This document shows positions 45,110 to 56,089 of a stretch of DNA of 64,000 nucleotides, piece by piece. Each line of letters starts with the position of its first letter. Within the stretch, counting starts at the first letter, position 1. A program made the translations under genes and the position numbers. The stretch spans positions 4,546,001 through 4,610,000 of the forward strand of contig NZ_CP018319.1 in the NCBI RefSeq assembly GCF_001952935.1, written 5' to 3'. Source of the stretch: Pseudomonas frederiksbergensis (lineage in GTDB: Bacteria; Pseudomonadota; Gammaproteobacteria; Pseudomonadales; Pseudomonadaceae). The notes beneath the pieces are model-generated. The model was not told where the DNA came from and ran no database searches. It was given only the letters and a program-made list of their open reading frames with translations.

Positions 45110-45754
45110 ATGAGAGCTTTTACCCAACACACCGGTTTGGTCGCGCCATTGGACCGTGCCAACGTCGACACCGACCAGATCATTCCGAAGCAGTTCTTGA
45201 AGTCGATCAAGCGCACCGGTTTTGGTCCGAACCTGTTCGACGAATGGCGCTACCTGGACGTGGGCTATGCCTACCAGGACAACTCCAAGCGTCCGCTGAA
45301 CAAGGACTTCGTGCTCAACGCCGAGCGTTATCAAGGCGCCAGCGTGCTGCTGGCCCGCGAAAACTTCGGTTGCGGCTCCAGCCGTGAACACGCGCCGTGG
45401 GCGCTGGAAGAGTACGGTTTTCGCAGCATCATTGCGCCAAGCTACGCCGACATCTTCTACAACAACAGCTTCAAGAACGGCTTGTTGCCGATCATTTTGA
45501 CCGACGCTGAAGTGGATGAGTTGTTCCAGCAAGTCGAGGCCAATCCGGGTTACGAGTTGACGGTCGACCTGCAAGCCCAGACCGTGACCCGTCCGGATGG
45601 CAAGGTCTACAAATTCGAATTGGACGAATTCCGTAAACACTGCCTGGTGAATGGCCTCGACGATATCGGTCTGACATTGATGGATCACGAAGCGATTGCG
45701 GCGTTTGAAGCCAAACACCGTGCGAGCCAGCCGTGGTTGTTTCGCGACGTTTGA
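45110..45754 (+). CDS. leuD: 3-isopropylmalate dehydratase small subunit
   Basis: A 214-residue swivelling domain subunit that completes the isomerase active site with LeuC. Seen: [40 protein letters not shown] (substrate-binding loop) and [20 protein letters not shown] lies before the ATG. Directly follows leuC; a REP pair separates it from the methyltransferase gene. Confidence 0.97.
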   Translation: MRAFTQHTGLVAPLDRANVDTDQIIPKQFLKSIKRTGFGPNLFDEWRYLDVGYAYQDNSKRPLNKDFVLNAERYQGASVLLARENFGCGSSREHAPWALEEYGFRSIIAPSYADIFYNNSFKNGLLPIILTDAEVDELFQQVEANPGYELTVDLQAQTVTRPDGKVYKFELDEFRKHCLVNGLDDIGLTLMDHEAIAAFEAKHRASQPWLFRDV

Positions 45755-45797
45755 TTCTCGGTAGGTAGTGCCGGCCTCATCGTCGGAACGCCGCCCG

Positions 45798-45867
45798 GAG
45801 CAGGCTCGCTCCCACAGTGGATTTGCGGCGTACACAAAACCCCTGTGGGAGCGAGCCTGCTCGCGAT
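45798..45867. repeat. REP pair in inverted orientation
   Basis: GAGCAGGCTCGCTCCCAC (45798-45815) and GTGGGAGCGAGCCTGCTCGC (45845 on), tail-to-tail, the opposite order to the doublets at 725, 29392 and 37563. Confidence 0.8.
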
Positions 45868-45905
45868 AACGGCAGCCCAGACAACACAAATATCAGGACA
45901 TTACG

Positions 45906-46670
45906 ATGACCAGCACCGCCCACAGCCAAGTCGTACAAAAGCAATTCGGCGAACAAGCCTCGGCCTACCTGAGCAGCGCCGTACATGCTCAAGGCACCGA
46001 ATTTGCGTTGCTACAGGCTGAACTGGCAGGGCAGGGCGATGCCCGAGTGCTGGACCTGGGCTGCGGCGCCGGTCACGTGAGTTTTCACGTGGCGTCGCTG
46101 GTCAAGGAAGTGGTGGCCTACGATTTGTCGCAGCAGATGCTCGACGTGGTGGCCGGTGCTGCCGTCGATCGCGGCCTGACCAACGTGTCCACCGTGCTGG
46201 GCGCCGCCGAGCACTTGCCATTCGCCGATGGCGAATTCGATTTCGTCTTCAGCCGTTATTCGGCGCACCATTGGAGCGATCTCGGCCTGGCCCTGCGAGA
46301 GGTTCGCCGGGTGCTGAAGCCGGGCGGCGTGGCGGCGTTCATCGACGTGTTGTCACCGGGCAGTCCGCTGTTCGACACTTACCTGCAAAGCGTCGAAGTG
46401 CTGCGCGACACCAGCCATGTGCGCGATTATTCCGCCGGCGAGTGGTTGCGGCAGGTCAGTGAAGCGGGGTTGCATACCCGCAGCACCACCCGTCAACGGT
46501 TGCGTCTGGAGTACACCTCCTGGGTCGAGCGCATGCGCACCCCAGAAGTGATGCGCGCGGCAATCCTCGAGCTGCAGCAATCGATGGGCAATGAAGTACG
46601 CGAATATTTCGAGATCGAGGCCGATGGCTCGTTCAGTACCGATGTGTTGGTACTGATGGCTGAAAGATAA
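45906..46670 (+). CDS. Class I SAM-dependent methyltransferase inside the leu locus
   Basis: A 254-residue Rossmann methyltransferase of the UbiE/Methyltransf_11 type. Motif I is ARVLDLGCGAGHVSFHVA, motif II VVAYDLSQQMLDVV, then AAEHLPFADGEFDFVFSRYS (post-I/II) and ALREVRRVLKPGGVAAFIDV. Substrate unknown. It sits between leuD and leuB on the same strand, a position kept in P. aeruginosa, so it is a stable member of the cluster although no methylation is needed in leucine synthesis. Confidence 0.85.
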   Translation: MTSTAHSQVVQKQFGEQASAYLSSAVHAQGTEFALLQAELAGQGDARVLDLGCGAGHVSFHVASLVKEVVAYDLSQQMLDVVAGAAVDRGLTNVSTVLGAAEHLPFADGEFDFVFSRYSAHHWSDLGLALREVRRVLKPGGVAAFIDVLSPGSPLFDTYLQSVEVLRDTSHVRDYSAGEWLRQVSEAGLHTRSTTRQRLRLEYTSWVERMRTPEVMRAAILELQQSMGNEVREYFEIEADGSFSTDVLVLMAER

Positions 46671-46731
46671 GCGTCAAACCAATTTTTCCGGGTGTGCCCC
46701 AGGGCGCACCGACTGATGACATGAGGAAAGC

Positions 46732-47814
<1,083 letters not shown>

Positions 47815-47882
47815 TCTCTTTGGCCCGCTGCAACTTTCAACCATGAAGGCAGCGGCCCACTTTTGAAGAAGGTGTAGTTGCG

Positions 47883-48995
47883 ATGAAACGTGTAGGTCTG
47901 ATCGGTTGGCGCGGTATGGTCGGTTCCGTGCTCATGCAGCGGATGCTGGAAGAGCAGGATTTCGATCTTATCGAGCCGGTGTTTTTCACCACTTCCAATG
48001 TCGGTGGCCAAGGCCCGTCCGTGGGTAAGGATATTGCTCCGCTCAAGGACGCTTACAGCATTGAAGAGCTGAAAACCCTCGACGTGATTCTGACCTGCCA
48101 GGGTGGCGACTACACCAGTGAAGTGTTCCCGAAGCTGCGCGAAGCCGGCTGGCAGGGTTACTGGATCGACGCCGCTTCCAGCCTGCGCATGCAGGATGAC
48201 GCGGTAATCGTGCTGGACCCGGTTAACCGCAAGGTCATCGACCAGCAGCTCGACGCGGGCACCAAGAACTACATCGGCGGCAACTGCACCGTCAGCCTGA
48301 TGCTGATGGGCCTGGGTGGCCTGTTCGAGGCGGGTCTGGTCGAGTGGATGAGCGCCATGACTTATCAGGCCGCCTCCGGTGGCGGCGCGCAGCACATGCG
48401 TGAACTGATCAAGCAAATGGGTGTGACCCACGCCGCTGTCGCCGATCAACTGGCCGACCCGGCCAGCGCGATCCTCGACATCGACCGCCGTGTTGCCGAA
48501 GCCATGCGCAGCGACGCGTACCCGACCGAGAACTTCGGCGTACCGCTGGCCGGCAGCCTGATCCCGTGGATCGACAAGGAACTGCCGAACGGTCAGAGCC
48601 GCGAAGAGTGGAAGGCCCAGGCCGAGACCAACAAGATCCTCGGTCGCTTCAAGAGCCCGATCCCGGTGGACGGCATCTGCGTGCGTATCGGCGCCATGCG
48701 CTGCCACAGCCAGGCGCTGACCATCAAGCTGAACAAAGATGTGCCGATCGCTGACATCGAAGGGTTGATCAGCCAGCACAACCCTTGGGTCAAACTGGTG
48801 CCGAACAACCGCGAAATCAGCATGCAGGAGCTGAGCCCTACAAAGGTCACCGGTACCCTGAACGTGCCGGTTGGCCGTCTGCGCAAGCTGAACATGGGCA
48901 CGCAGTACGTCGGCGCGTTCACCGTCGGCGACCAACTGCTGTGGGGCGCGGCCGAACCGCTGCGTCGCATGCTGCGGATCCTGCTTGAGCGTTGA
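47883..48995 (+). CDS. asd: Aspartate-semialdehyde dehydrogenase
   Basis: A 370-residue NADPH enzyme that reduces aspartyl phosphate to the semialdehyde, feeding Lys/DAP, Met and Thr synthesis. N-terminal nucleotide site [20 protein letters not shown]; active-site Cys135 in [14 protein letters not shown]; general base His in the [12 protein letters not shown] to [11 protein letters not shown] region. Type matches the Gram-negative long form. GAAGGTG precedes the ATG; it is followed by a terminator and then by a paralogue without the catalytic Cys. Confidence 0.96.
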   Translation: MKRVGLIGWRGMVGSVLMQRMLEEQDFDLIEPVFFTTSNVGGQGPSVGKDIAPLKDAYSIEELKTLDVILTCQGGDYTSEVFPKLREAGWQGYWIDAASSLRMQDDAVIVLDPVNRKVIDQQLDAGTKNYIGGNCTVSLMLMGLGGLFEAGLVEWMSAMTYQAASGGGAQHMRELIKQMGVTHAAVADQLADPASAILDIDRRVAEAMRSDAYPTENFGVPLAGSLIPWIDKELPNGQSREEWKAQAETNKILGRFKSPIPVDGICVRIGAMRCHSQALTIKLNKDVPIADIEGLISQHNPWVKLVPNNREISMQELSPTKVTGTLNVPVGRLRKLNMGTQYVGAFTVGDQLLWGAAEPLRRMLRILLER

Positions 48996-49014
48996 TCGGT
49001 TGAAGTCATAAAAG

Positions 49015-49047
49015 AACCCGTGCCTTGAAAGAGGCGCGGGTTTTTTG
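49015..49047 (+). terminator. Terminator after asd
   Basis: AACCCGTGCCT, TGAAAG loop, AGGCGCGGGTT with T-run. Confidence 0.85.
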
Positions 49048-49054
49048 TTCCTGC

Positions 49055-49087
49055 CGATCGTTCCCACGCAGAGCGTGGGAACGATCG
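49055..49087. repeat. Perfect 15-bp palindromic repeat (CGTTCCCACGC family)
   Basis: CGATCGTTCCCACGC, AGA, GCGTGGGAACGATCG. A shorter relative occurs at 53288. It stands between asd and its paralogue. Confidence 0.85.
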
Positions 49088-49161
49088 GGGTGGGTGTGAA
49101 TTGCCTGCATGCCAACCACCCGGTAAAGTGCCGCTCCCCCCGTTTCGCCAGAGGTAGAACC

Positions 49162-50172
49162 ATGAGCCAGTCCTTTGATATTGCCGTGATCGGCGCCACC
49201 GGTACTGTCGGCGAAACGCTCGTGCAGATTCTCGAAGAGCGCGACTTCCCGGTCGGCAATCTGCACCTGCTCGCCAGCAGCGAATCCGCCGGGCATTCGG
49301 TGCCGTTTCGCGGCAAGAACGTGCGGGTGCGGGAGGTCGATGAGTTCGACTTCAGCAAAGTCCAGCTGGTGTTCTTCGCTGCCGGCCCGGCGGTAACCCT
49401 GAGTTTCGCCTCGCGTGCCACCGCCGCCGGTTGTTCGTTGATCGACTTGTCCGGCGCCTTGCCGGCTGATCAGGCGCCACAAGTCGTGCCTGAAGCCAAC
49501 GCGCAGGTGCTGGCCGGTTTGAAAAAGCCGTTCCAGGTCAGCAGTCCAAGCCCTTCGGCCACCACATTGGCGGTCGTGTTGGCGCCGTTGCTCGGTTTGC
49601 TCGATCTGCAACGGATCAATTTGACCGCCAGCCTGGCCGTCTCCGCCCAGGGCCGCGAAGCCGTCACCGAGCTGGCGCGGCAAACAGCCGAGCTGCTGAA
49701 TGTGCGTCCGCTGGAGCCGACCTTCTTTGATCGGCAGATGGCCTTCAACCTGCTGGCGCAAGTGGGCAAGCCTGATGAACAGGGTCACACGCTGCTGGAA
49801 AAACGCCTGGTACGCGAGCTGCGTCAGGTCATGGCGCTGCCTTTATTAAAGATTTCCGTGACTTGCATTCAAGCCCCGGTGTTTTTTGGCGATAGCTTTA
49901 ACGTGACCTTGCAGTCATCGAGCGACATCGACCTGGCAAAAGTCAACGCTGCCCTGGAAGACGCGCCCGGTATCGAGCTGGTGGAAGCCGGTGATTACCC
50001 GACGCCGGTAGGCGATGCGGTAGGGCAGGACGTGGTTTACGTTGGTCGGGTTCGCCACGGGATCGACGACCTGTCGGAACTTAATTTGTGGCTGACGTCA
50101 GATAACGTACGCAAAGGCGCAGCGCTCAATGCTGTGCAGGTGGCTGAATTGTTGATAAAAGGCCTGCTGTAA
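49162..50172 (+). CDS. Asd-like protein (USG-1 family), catalytic Cys missing
   Basis: A 336-residue homologue of aspartate-semialdehyde dehydrogenase. The NADP fold is kept (FDIAVIGATGTVGETLVQIL, VFFAAGPAVTLSFASRATAA), but the active-site segment reads SSPSPSATTLAVVLAPLLGL, where dehydrogenases have PNCST: the nucleophile Cys is Pro. The protein therefore cannot work as Asd. Such proteins (Usg in E. coli) sit beside other genes of this kind in gamma-proteobacteria; their role is not established. Start 49162 (MSQSFDIAVIGATG) is preceded by AGAGGTAG. Confidence 0.88.
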   Translation: MSQSFDIAVIGATGTVGETLVQILEERDFPVGNLHLLASSESAGHSVPFRGKNVRVREVDEFDFSKVQLVFFAAGPAVTLSFASRATAAGCSLIDLSGALPADQAPQVVPEANAQVLAGLKKPFQVSSPSPSATTLAVVLAPLLGLLDLQRINLTASLAVSAQGREAVTELARQTAELLNVRPLEPTFFDRQMAFNLLAQVGKPDEQGHTLLEKRLVRELRQVMALPLLKISVTCIQAPVFFGDSFNVTLQSSSDIDLAKVNAALEDAPGIELVEAGDYPTPVGDAVGQDVVYVGRVRHGIDDLSELNLWLTSDNVRKGAALNAVQVAELLIKGLL

Positions 50173-50379
50173 AAGATACTTGGCAACAATTTGTCGAATG
50201 AATCCAGTCGGGCGCTATGCTTGGCTGGACTGCTGAAGGCGGGCTCCCTGCGGGGTTTTGCGTGGCATGAATGAAATGATCGCGCGCGATGACTCTTCGC
50301 CGCCGCGCGCAATGCCTTACGGCAGCGACTATAAACACCTTCTCGCTGGCCGAGGAATGTTCAAACAAAGGATGAGGCT

Positions 50380-53217
50380 ATGGTTCAAGTTCGCAAACTG
50401 GTGTTAGCAATAGCGGCCGCCTCGGCGCTGTCCTCCGGTATGGCGCATGCCCTCGGGCTCGGGGAATTGACCCTGAAGTCGACGCTGAACCAACCCCTGG
50501 TGGCAGAAATCGAGTTGCTCGACGTCAAGGAACTCACCGCTGCCGAAGTGGTGCCGAGCCTGGCTTCGCCCGAAGATTTCGCCAAGGCCGGCGTTGATCG
50601 CCAGGCCTTTCTCAATGACCTGACCTTTACCCCGGTGCTCAATGCCAGCGGTAAAAGCATCTTGCGTGTGACATCCAGCAAGCCACTCTCCGAACCCATG
50701 GTGAAATTCCTGGTTCAGGTGATGTGGCCCAACGGTCGCCTGCTGCGCGATTACAGCGTGCTGCTCGATCCGTCCAAGTTCTCGCCGCAAACCGCTGATG
50801 CGGCTGCGCAACCTGCTCCGACGCAAACCGTCACCGCTCCGGTGACCGGTGGCACCAAACCCTCCCAATACACCACCGCGCCGCGCGATACCCTGTGGGA
50901 AATCGCCGAGAAGACGGGCAATGGCGGCTCGGTCCAGCAAACCATGCTGGCCATCCAGGCGTTGAATCCGGATGCCTTTATCGACGGCAACATCAACCGG
51001 TTGAAAGCCGGTCAGGTGCTGCGTCTGCCGGATCAGGCACAGAGCACCAGCCTGCCGCAACCGAAAGCCATTGCCGAAGTCTCCGCGCAGAACACTGCGT
51101 GGCGACAGGGGCGTCGCTACGTGGCGAAGCCCGGGACCGGACAGCAGCAGCTCGATGCCACCAAACGCGCTCGCGGTGAAGGCCCTTCGTCGCAAACAGC
51201 GACAGACAAGCTGAGCCTGGTCTCTGCCGAGTCCGGCAAGGCCGGTGGCAAAGGCGCTGCGGGTGATGCCAAGAATTTGAGCAACAAGCTGGCCGTGACC
51301 CAGGAAAGCCTCGACACGACCCGTCGTGACAACGCCGAGCTGAAAAGCCGCATGACCGATCTGCAAAGTCAGCTGGACAAGCTGCAACGCCTGATCGAGC
51401 TGAAAAACAATCAACTGGCCAAGTTGCAGGCTGAAGGCGCGGCGGGTGCGCCGGCACCCGATGCGACCGCTCCGGCAATGTCAGCCGAACTCGCAGCCAA
51501 TCCTGATGCAGCGCCTGCACCTGCGCCAGAAGCGGCTGCTCCCCAGGACGCTGCGCCTCCAGCCGAGAAGCCTGTCGAGCCAACGCCGGCAGCCTCTGAC
51601 GATCAGCAATTCAAGGAGCTGCTGACCAATCCGTGGCTGCTGGGTCTGGCAGGGGGCGCCGCCGTGGTGGCGCTGTTCCTGCTGCTGTTGCTGGCGCGTC
51701 GCCGCAAAGCCCAGCAAGAAGCCGAAAAGCATTTGCGCATGGCCCGTGATTTGGCCGAGGAGCAGGCGTTCTCCGCTGAACTCGACCTGCCAAAAGGCAT
51801 CTTTGATGACCTGGAAGTGCCGCCGCCGAGCGTGAAGCTCGCTACCGCGCCAACCCCAACGCCACCGCCTGCACCAGCCCCTGCGCCCGCGCCGGTGTTT
51901 GCTCCGGTTGTGGTGACGCCGCCGATCGCTGCGCCATTGGTTTCGCCTGCTGGCGAGCGCAATGACGATGTATTGAGCAAGGCGCAGTCGCACATCACTG
52001 CCGGTCGTCTGAATCAGGCGGCCGCCTTGCTGGAAGACGGAATCAAGCAAGAGCCTCAACGCAGCGACTTGCGCCTCAAGCTGATGGAAGTCTACGGTCA
52101 GCAAGGTGACCGCGATGCATTCGTTGCCCAGGAACGCCAACTGGTGGCCAATGGCGACAACTTTGCTCAGGTCGAAAAACTCAAGAGCCGCTTCCCGGCC
52201 ATGGCCGTTGCGGCAGCCGGTGGTATCGCAGCCGCTGCGATCGCTGCCGAACTGGACGCGCAATACGTCAAGGATCTACTGCTGGACGAGCCAGAAGCGC
52301 CGGCGCCGGCAGTGCCCGATGACTTCGACAATGCCTTCGATTTGAGTCTGGATGATCTGGAAACTGCCTCGGCGGCAGGGGTTGCATCAGAGCCAGAACC
52401 AGAACCGGAACTCGATGATCTCGACAGTGCTTTCGATTTGAGCCTGGATGATCTGGAAACTGCCTCGCCGGCAGTGGTTGCACCCGAGCCAGCACCCGAA
52501 CCAGCACCAGAAAAACCTGAACCTGAGCTCGATGATCTCGACAGTGCCTTCGATTTGAGCCTGGATGATCTGGAAACTGCCTCGCCGGCAGTGGTTGTAC
52601 CAGCACCAGTGGCTGCAGCAGATCTGGACGAATTCCCGCTGGACGACGACCTGAGCTTCGAGTCGGTGTTGCAGCAGCAGACCGACATCAAGGAAAACCT
52701 CGATGACCTGTCGGACTTCGACCTGGATATGGATCTTGGTGGGGATGCCTCGCCGGCGACCCTGGCCGAAGACGACTTCCTGTTGAGCCTGGATGACGGC
52801 GTCAAGGACCTGGACTTGCCTGTCGCTGAAGCGCCGGCTGTTCCTGCGGCTGCGCTGGACGATCTGGAGCTGCCAGCCGATTTCGACCTGTCGCTGGCTG
52901 ACGAAATGGATGCGCCAGACGCTCCGGACGCGTTTGCAGCCGAACTGGAAGACGTCAACGCCGAGCTCGATCGCCTGTCCCAGAGTCTTGGCGAGCCGAG
53001 TTTCACCGCGGAAGACGCCATGGCCTCCGCCGCTGACGAGCCGGAATTCGATTTCCTTTCCGGCACCGACGAAGTGGCGACCAAGCTCGATCTGGCCCAG
53101 GCCTACATCGACATGGGCGACGCCGACGGCGCCCGGGACATCCTCAATGAAGTGGTGACTGAGGGGGATGCAGGTCAGAAGAGCGAAGCCAACGAAATGC
53201 TTTCGCGTCTGGCTTGA
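50380..53217 (+). CDS. fimV: FimV, polar LysM hub protein
   Basis: A 945-residue inner-membrane protein anchored to peptidoglycan that organises cell poles for type IV pili, type II secretion and, in P. aeruginosa, cAMP signalling. Order: signal-like helix (1-25), N-terminal conserved domain with LGELTLKSTLNQPLVAEIEL, LysM (about 162-212; TAPRDTLWEIAEKTGNGGSV), Pro/Ala linker, coiled coil (about 305-355), TM (about 418-440), a long acidic cytoplasmic part with DLSLDDLETAS repeats (about 646-742), and the FimV C-terminal TPR domain (about 895-945, KLDLAQAYIDMGDADGARDI). The size is close to P. aeruginosa FimV (919). Ends in a terminator. Confidence 0.95.
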   Translation: MVQVRKLVLAIAAASALSSGMAHALGLGELTLKSTLNQPLVAEIELLDVKELTAAEVVPSLASPEDFAKAGVDRQAFLNDLTFTPVLNASGKSILRVTSSKPLSEPMVKFLVQVMWPNGRLLRDYSVLLDPSKFSPQTADAAAQPAPTQTVTAPVTGGTKPSQYTTAPRDTLWEIAEKTGNGGSVQQTMLAIQALNPDAFIDGNINRLKAGQVLRLPDQAQSTSLPQPKAIAEVSAQNTAWRQGRRYVAKPGTGQQQLDATKRARGEGPSSQTATDKLSLVSAESGKAGGKGAAGDAKNLSNKLAVTQESLDTTRRDNAELKSRMTDLQSQLDKLQRLIELKNNQLAKLQAEGAAGAPAPDATAPAMSAELAANPDAAPAPAPEAAAPQDAAPPAEKPVEPTPAASDDQQFKELLTNPWLLGLAGGAAVVALFLLLLLARRRKAQQEAEKHLRMARDLAEEQAFSAELDLPKGIFDDLEVPPPSVKLATAPTPTPPPAPAPAPAPVFAPVVVTPPIAAPLVSPAGERNDDVLSKAQSHITAGRLNQAAALLEDGIKQEPQRSDLRLKLMEVYGQQGDRDAFVAQERQLVANGDNFAQVEKLKSRFPAMAVAAAGGIAAAAIAAELDAQYVKDLLLDEPEAPAPAVPDDFDNAFDLSLDDLETASAAGVASEPEPEPELDDLDSAFDLSLDDLETASPAVVAPEPAPEPAPEKPEPELDDLDSAFDLSLDDLETASPAVVVPAPVAAADLDEFPLDDDLSFESVLQQQTDIKENLDDLSDFDLDMDLGGDASPATLAEDDFLLSLDDGVKDLDLPVAEAPAVPAAALDDLELPADFDLSLADEMDAPDAPDAFAAELEDVNAELDRLSQSLGEPSFTAEDAMASAADEPEFDFLSGTDEVATKLDLAQAYIDMGDADGARDILNEVVTEGDAGQKSEANEMLSRLA
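52324..52590 (+). repeat. Three tandem acidic repeats within fimV
   Basis: The unit FDNAFDLSLDDLETAS / LDSAFDLSLDDLETAS occurs three times, joined by Pro/Glu-rich linkers of different length (ASEPEPEPELDD; APEPAPEPAPEKPEPELDD). Near-identical DNA in the units, particularly the second and third, suggests recent expansion. Confidence 0.85.
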
Positions 53218-53237
53218 TTGATCGGTAAGGCGTAAAC

Positions 53238-53269
53238 AAAACGGCAGCCCATTGAGGCTGCCGTTTTTG
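53238..53269 (+). terminator. Terminator after fimV
   Basis: AAAACGGCAGCC, CATTGA loop, GGCTGCCGTTTTTG. Confidence 0.88.
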
Positions 53270-53287
53270 TTTCAGTCCACGACAGCT

Positions 53288-53312
53288 CGTTCCCACGCTC
53301 TGCGTGGGAGCG
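53288..53312. repeat. Palindromic repeat of the CGTTCCCACGC family
   Basis: CGTTCCCACGC, TCT, GCGTGGGAGCG; related to the repeat at 49055. Confidence 0.8.
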
Positions 53313-53374
53313 ATCAACCCCGACACGTCAGGCCACAAAAAACATACGCCTCTGGCGTCCCTGCCTGACAGCCT

Positions 53375-53380
53375 TATAAT
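53375..53380 (+). promoter_or_regulatory. Consensus -10 element before truA
   Basis: TATAAT, 36 bp before the chosen truA start. Transcription would begin at about 53387, which rules out the in-frame TTG at 53389 as translation start because no leader would remain. Confidence 0.55.
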
Positions 53381-53415
53381 GCCCGCCTTTGCGTATATCA
53401 GCAGGCTGTCACTCC

Positions 53416-54270
53416 TTGGCAAATATAGATAATCCGGCCGCCGAACTGGCGGCCGAGGGCTTTTTCCGGATCGCGTTGGGCGTTGAATACAAAGGCTCGC
53501 GCTATCGCGGCTGGCAGCGCCAGGCCTCCGGCGTACTCACCGTGCAGGAGACGCTCGAAAAGGCCTTGTCCAAAGTCGCCGACTCACCGGTGTCACTGCT
53601 CTGCGCCGGGCGTACGGATGCCGGCGTGCATGCGTGCGGTCAGGTGGTGCATTTCGATACTCAGGTCGAGCGTTCGATGAAAGCCTGGGTCATGGGCGCC
53701 AATATCAATTTGCCTCACGACGTCAGTGTCAGCTGGGCCAAGGTCATGCCGGCGCATTTCCATGCGCGGTTCAAGGCCATTGCCCGACGCTATCGCTACG
53801 TGATCTACAACGATCAGATCCGTCCTGCGCACCTGAACGAAGAAATTACCTGGAATCACCGTCCGCTGGACGTCGAGCGCATGGCCGAGGCGGCGCAGTA
53901 CCTGGTTGGCACCCACGATTTCAGCGCTTTCCGTGCCGGCCAGTGTCAGGCCAAGTCGCCGATCAAGGAGCTGCATCACCTGCGCGTCACGCGCCACGGC
54001 AAGATGATCGTGCTGGACATCCGCGCCAGCGCCTTCCTGCACCACATGGTGCGCAACATTGCTGGCGTGCTGATGACGATCGGTGCCGGCGAGCGCCCGG
54101 TAGAGTGGATGAAAGAAGTGCTGGAGAGTCGTATTCGTCGTTCCGGTGGGGTGACGGCGCACCCGTACGGCCTGTACCTGGTGCAGGTCGAGTACCGCGA
54201 CGAGTTCCAATTGCCCGAGCGTTACATCGGGCCGCACTTCCTGACCGGTTTCTCGGAACTTGACGGCTGA
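53416..54270 (+). CDS. truA: tRNA pseudouridine(38-40) synthase
   Basis: A 284-residue enzyme that makes pseudouridine at positions 38-40 of the anticodon arm. Catalytic Asp in CAGRTDAGVHACGQVVHFDT; ARYRYVIYN-type motif ARRYRYVIYND; FRAGQCQAKSPIKELHHL; ASAFLHHMVRNIAGVLMTIG. The start is the TTG at 53416 (reads MANIDNPAAE as in other Pseudomonas); TTG 53389 would leave no leader after the -10 box at 53375. Followed by trpF after 63 bp. Confidence 0.95.
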   Translation: MANIDNPAAELAAEGFFRIALGVEYKGSRYRGWQRQASGVLTVQETLEKALSKVADSPVSLLCAGRTDAGVHACGQVVHFDTQVERSMKAWVMGANINLPHDVSVSWAKVMPAHFHARFKAIARRYRYVIYNDQIRPAHLNEEITWNHRPLDVERMAEAAQYLVGTHDFSAFRAGQCQAKSPIKELHHLRVTRHGKMIVLDIRASAFLHHMVRNIAGVLMTIGAGERPVEWMKEVLESRIRRSGGVTAHPYGLYLVQVEYRDEFQLPERYIGPHFLTGFSELDG

Positions 54271-54333
54271 CGCCCTCGAACGCTTTTGTTACCATCCGGG
54301 ACTTTCTCGGATTTACCTTGGGGTTCTATCGAC

Positions 54334-54957
54334 ATGTCGGCCGTTCGCAGCAAGATTTGTGGGATTACCCGCATGGAAGATGCGTTGGCGGCGGTTGAGG
54401 CCGGGGCAGATGCGATCGGTTTCGTGTTCTACGCCAAAAGCCCTCGGGCCGTGACGTTTCAGCAGGCGCGCTCGATCATCGGGGCGTTGCCGCCGTTCGT
54501 GACCACCGTAGGGTTGTTCGTCAACGCCAGCCGCTGCGAGTTGGGGGAAATCCTCGACGCCGTGCCGCTGGACCTGTTGCAGTTCCATGGCGATGAAACC
54601 GCGGCGGAGTGCGAAGGCTGGCACCGTCCGTACATCAAGGCGCTGCGGGTCAAGGCCGGTGACGACATCGCGGCCGCCTGCGATGCGTTTCCAGGCGCCA
54701 GCGGTATCCTGCTCGACGCCTACGTTGAAGGTATACCCGGCGGAACCGGTGAAGCGTTTGACTGGTCTCTGATACCGCAAGGCTTGAGCAAACCGATCAT
54801 CCTGGCCGGTGGCTTGACGCCGGACAATGTCGCTGAGGCGATTGCCCGGGTTCGGCCTTATGCCGTGGACGTCAGCGGCGGGGTGGAGGCGAGCAAGGGC
54901 ATCAAGGATCACGCAAAGATTCAAGCATTCATTAAAGCGGTACGCAGTAGCACGTAG
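54334..54957 (+). CDS. trpF: Phosphoribosylanthranilate isomerase
   Basis: A 207-residue TIM-barrel enzyme of tryptophan synthesis. Seen: [20 protein letters not shown] with the catalytic Cys, [54 protein letters not shown] with catalytic Asp, and [13 protein letters not shown]. Start ATG 54334, chosen because the family begins right before KICGIT. The other trp genes are elsewhere, as usual in Pseudomonas. Confidence 0.96.
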   Translation: MSAVRSKICGITRMEDALAAVEAGADAIGFVFYAKSPRAVTFQQARSIIGALPPFVTTVGLFVNASRCELGEILDAVPLDLLQFHGDETAAECEGWHRPYIKALRVKAGDDIAAACDAFPGASGILLDAYVEGIPGGTGEAFDWSLIPQGLSKPIILAGGLTPDNVAEAIARVRPYAVDVSGGVEASKGIKDHAKIQAFIKAVRSST

Positions 54958-55168
54958 CTGATGTGACGGCTGGCACACTGCCGCCGTCCCAAAATGCACT
55001 GCGCTGCACAAAGCAGGTACGGCTGAGGATTGATGGGTTGTACGCAGGTCACGCTTCACTGACCCGGCCATTCATCGATCATCGCCACACACACATGAAT
55101 TTAGCTCAAGGGCATACGCGGGGCTGCGAACCAGAGCGTTCGGGCCGCCGGTACTGGAGAAAGAAAGC

Positions 55169-56089
55169 ATGAGCAACTGGTTAGTAGACAAACTGATCCC
55201 TTCGATCATGCGTTCCGAGGTCAAGAAGAGCTCGGTGCCTGAAGGTCTGTGGCACAAATGCCCGTCTTGCGAGGCTGTGCTGTATCGTCCGGAGCTGGAA
55301 AAGACCCTGGACGTTTGCCCCAAGTGCAACCACCACATGCGTATCGGCGCACGCGCCCGCATCGATATCTTCCTCGACGCTGAAGGCCGTGCCGAACTGG
55401 GCGCGGACCTGGAGCCGGTTGACCGTCTGAAGTTTCGCGACGGCAAGAAGTACAAGGATCGCCTGACCGCTGCACAGAAGCAGACCGGCGAAAAAGACGC
55501 CCTGATCTCCATGAGCGGCACCTTGCTGGGTATGCCGGTCGTGGTGGCGGCCTTCGAATTTTCCTTCATGGGTGGTTCGATGGGCGCCATCGTTGGCGAG
55601 CGTTTTGTTCGCGCCGCCAACTACGCACTGGAAAACCGCTGCCCGATGATCTGCTTCTCCGCTTCCGGCGGTGCGCGGATGCAGGAAGCCCTGATCTCCC
55701 TGATGCAAATGGCCAAGACCTCTGCGGTGCTGGCGCGTCTGCGTGAAGAAGGCATTCCGTTCATCTCCGTACTGACCGACCCGGTCTACGGCGGTGTTTC
55801 CGCCAGTCTGGCGATGCTCGGCGACGTGATTGTCGGTGAGCCCAAAGCCCTGATCGGCTTCGCCGGTCCGCGCGTTATCGAGCAGACCGTTCGCGAAAAA
55901 CTGCCGGAAGGTTTCCAGCGCAGTGAGTTCCTGCTGGAGCACGGTGCGATCGACATGATTATTCACCGCCAGGAACTGCGTCCGCGTCTGGGCAATCTGC
56001 TGGCACAAATGATGGGCCTGCCGACACCGCAATTCGTCGCCGCGCCAATCGAGCCAATCGTGGTCCCACCGGTGCCCGCCAACCTATGA
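55169..56089 (+). CDS. accD: Acetyl-CoA carboxylase carboxyltransferase subunit beta
   Basis: A 306-residue subunit that, with AccA, transfers carboxyl from biotin-BCCP to acetyl-CoA, the first step of fatty acid synthesis. N-terminal zinc ribbon [20 protein letters not shown] then PKCNHH; carboxyltransferase domain with [40 protein letters not shown] and [28 protein letters not shown] lies before the ATG. ATGA overlap with folC shows translational coupling. Confidence 0.97.
   Translation: MSNWLVDKLIPSIMRSEVKKSSVPEGLWHKCPSCEAVLYRPELEKTLDVCPKCNHHMRIGARARIDIFLDAEGRAELGADLEPVDRLKFRDGKKYKDRLTAAQKQTGEKDALISMSGTLLGMPVVVAAFEFSFMGGSMGAIVGERFVRAANYALENRCPMICFSASGGARMQEALISLMQMAKTSAVLARLREEGIPFISVLTDPVYGGVSASLAMLGDVIVGEPKALIGFAGPRVIEQTVREKLPEGFQRSEFLLEHGAIDMIIHRQELRPRLGNLLAQMMGLPTPQFVAAPIEPIVVPPVPANL

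Noticed and set aside
43639-45216. 525-codon minus-strand frame opposite leuC
   Set aside because: Antisense shadow; composition rich in H, D, G, R and no homology recognised.
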